From positions 1 to 6,789 of the forward strand of contig USFX01000153.1 in assembly GCA_900553965.1 (NCBI GenBank): a DNA stretch of 6,789 nt, read 5' to 3'. The first letter of the stretch is position 1; each line of letters opens with the position of its first letter. The notes beneath the pieces were generated by a model. That model saw only the letters and a program-made list of their open reading frames with translations, did no database searches and was not told where the DNA came from. This document shows, one piece after another, positions 6,411-6,789 of the stretch. Origin of the DNA: an uncultured Prevotella sp. (lineage in GTDB: Bacteria > Bacteroidota > Bacteroidia > Bacteroidales > Bacteroidaceae). Both the position numbers and the translations under genes were made by a program.

Positions 6411-6449
6411 AAGGCCGGTGCGTGCCACTGAGGGGCATACACCGGCCTT
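6411..6449 (-). terminator. Intrinsic terminator after the AlpA-like gene
   Basis: The arms AAGGCCGGTG (6411-6420) and CACCGGCCTT (6440-6449) form a perfect 10-bp GC-rich stem. It can extend inward through TGCC/GGCA after two weak positions. It starts 28 nt downstream of the AlpA-like stop codon on the minus strand, and leftward it ends in a short T run (CCTTTATG). It should separate AlpA transcription from the chimeric ORF. Confidence 0.75.
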
Positions 6450-6477
6450 ACCGTTTTCTGTCCGGGAAAGACAATGC

Positions 6478-6699
6478 TCAATCCAGAGGAACTGCCTGTT
6501 CCTCACAAGCCGGGGAAGGAGCCTGCCTTATCAGGGCTGCAATGTCTGTACTTCTCCATGCCGTCGTGCGCGGCCCCAGCTTGACGGGCTTGGGAAACCT
6601 GCCATCCCTGCATCCACGCCACCATGCGCTTTTGCTTACAGGGATCAGTTCAAGAACCTGCGGTAGGCGCAGCAAAGAATCTCCTGCCGGGTATGTCAT
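6478..6699 (-). CDS. AlpA-family helix-turn-helix regulator
   Basis: A 73-aa small DNA-binding protein of the AlpA/MerR-like wHTH family, found on prophages and integrative elements, where members activate excision or regulate the integrase. Residues ~9-24 (LLRLPQVLELIPVSKS) form the first HTH helices and the turn. AWWRGCRDGRFPKPVKLGPR (~25-44) is the family hallmark with the FPKP-wing, and TTAWRSTDIAALI (~45-57) is the closing helix; the short tail is not conserved. It starts at ATG 6699 behind a perfect AGGAGG, and length and domain are complete. The wording of the hallmark is most like proteobacterial (Desulfovibrio-type) AlpA proteins, an impression from memory. It follows another minus-strand reading frame by 18 bp, suggesting an operon. 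No integrase is in the window. Confidence 0.88.
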   Translation of the reverse strand: MTYPAGDSLLRLPQVLELIPVSKSAWWRGCRDGRFPKPVKLGPRTTAWRSTDIAALIRQAPSPACEEQAVPLD

Positions 6700-6705
6700 G
6701 GCTTT

Positions 6706-6711
6706 CCTCCT
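6706..6711 (-). promoter_or_regulatory. Shine-Dalgarno AGGAGG of the AlpA-like gene
   Basis: A perfect AGGAGG followed by AAAGCC and ATG 6699 on the minus strand fixes the start of the AlpA-like gene. It lies between the stop of the upstream partial frame (6718-6720) and that start. Confidence 0.75.
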
Positions 6712-6717
6712 GCTGTT

Positions 6718-6789
6718 TCAGCATGTTTCACTGCATTGGCGGGCCTTTTCCCTCAAGTCATCAAGAAAGTCAGACCATGTCTGCATCAT
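6718..6789 (-). CDS. Partial small ORF upstream of alpA-like gene, cut by window edge
   Basis: The minus strand reads MMQTWSDFLDDLREKARQC and then SETC before a TGA at 6718-6720. The pattern is helical and charged, as in many small phage or island proteins, and the stop falls just before the AGGAGG of the AlpA-like gene, an operon-like arrangement. The two ATG codons at the edge may or may not be the true start, so the gene may extend beyond the window. I do not recognise the product. Confidence 0.4.
   Translation of the reverse strand: MMQTWSDFLDDLREKARQCSETC

Noticed and set aside
6218..6481. 87-codon minus-strand frame between the AlpA gene and the chimera
   Set aside because: It starts at a TTG overlapping the AlpA stop, runs through the terminator hairpin and AT-rich spacer, has no ribosome site and no protein-like pattern.
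6418..6666. 82-codon plus-strand frame opposite the AlpA-like gene
   Set aside because: Antisense to a well-supported AlpA gene; Cys/Arg/Pro-rich with no start context.

Overview
The window looks like two kinds of DNA joined together. Positions 1 to about 6005 read as a Bacteroidales chromosome (Prevotellaceae/Bacteroidaceae-like, moderately GC-rich). A TAnnTTTG -7 element precedes the PepSY-like gene, and a weaker TTTGCACC-type site precedes the antiporter. Most starts have no Shine-Dalgarno (SD) sequence, and the proteins are typical of that order: a CPA2 antiporter with a soluble tail, LolD-type ATPase, CvfB/YitL S1 protein, PepSY-like protein and META lipoprotein. From about 6027 to 6789 the style changes. 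Genes start behind perfect AGGAGG sites and encode AlpA-type mobile-element regulators that resemble those of Proteobacteria such as Desulfovibrionaceae. The taxonomic reading comes from recalled family features, not a database search.

Layout. Positions 1-330 are non-coding: a long palindromic repeat (7-94), a 13-bp inverted repeat (116-168) and the antiporter promoter region. A plus-strand series follows: a cation/proton antiporter (331-2454); a LolD-like ABC ATPase broken by an apparent 7-nt deletion (2519-3210); an S1-domain protein whose start overlaps the ATPase stop by 8 nt (3203-4045); a PepSY-like exported protein with its own promoter (4230-4682); and a META/HslJ-like lipoprotein (4781-5224). 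A strong hairpin terminator (5265-5304) and a second, inverted copy of the palindromic repeat (5331-5419) close this block.

The rest is coded on the minus strand. Positions 5448-6098 hold an unusual ORF: its first ~24 residues are an AlpA-type N-terminus and the remainder is the C-terminal half of an ABC-2 permease. Upstream of it lie an AT-rich gap with a strong leftward terminator (6411-6449), a complete AlpA-like gene (6478-6699), and the 3' end of another ORF cut by the window edge (6718-6789).

No complete new system is evident. The points most worth following up are the AlpA/permease junction (a real rearrangement or an assembly chimera), the clean frameshift in the ATPase, and the inverted pair of ~88-bp palindromic repeats bracketing five genes. 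The plus-strand genes are mostly independent envelope and ion-homeostasis functions; only the ATPase/S1 pair looks translationally linked.
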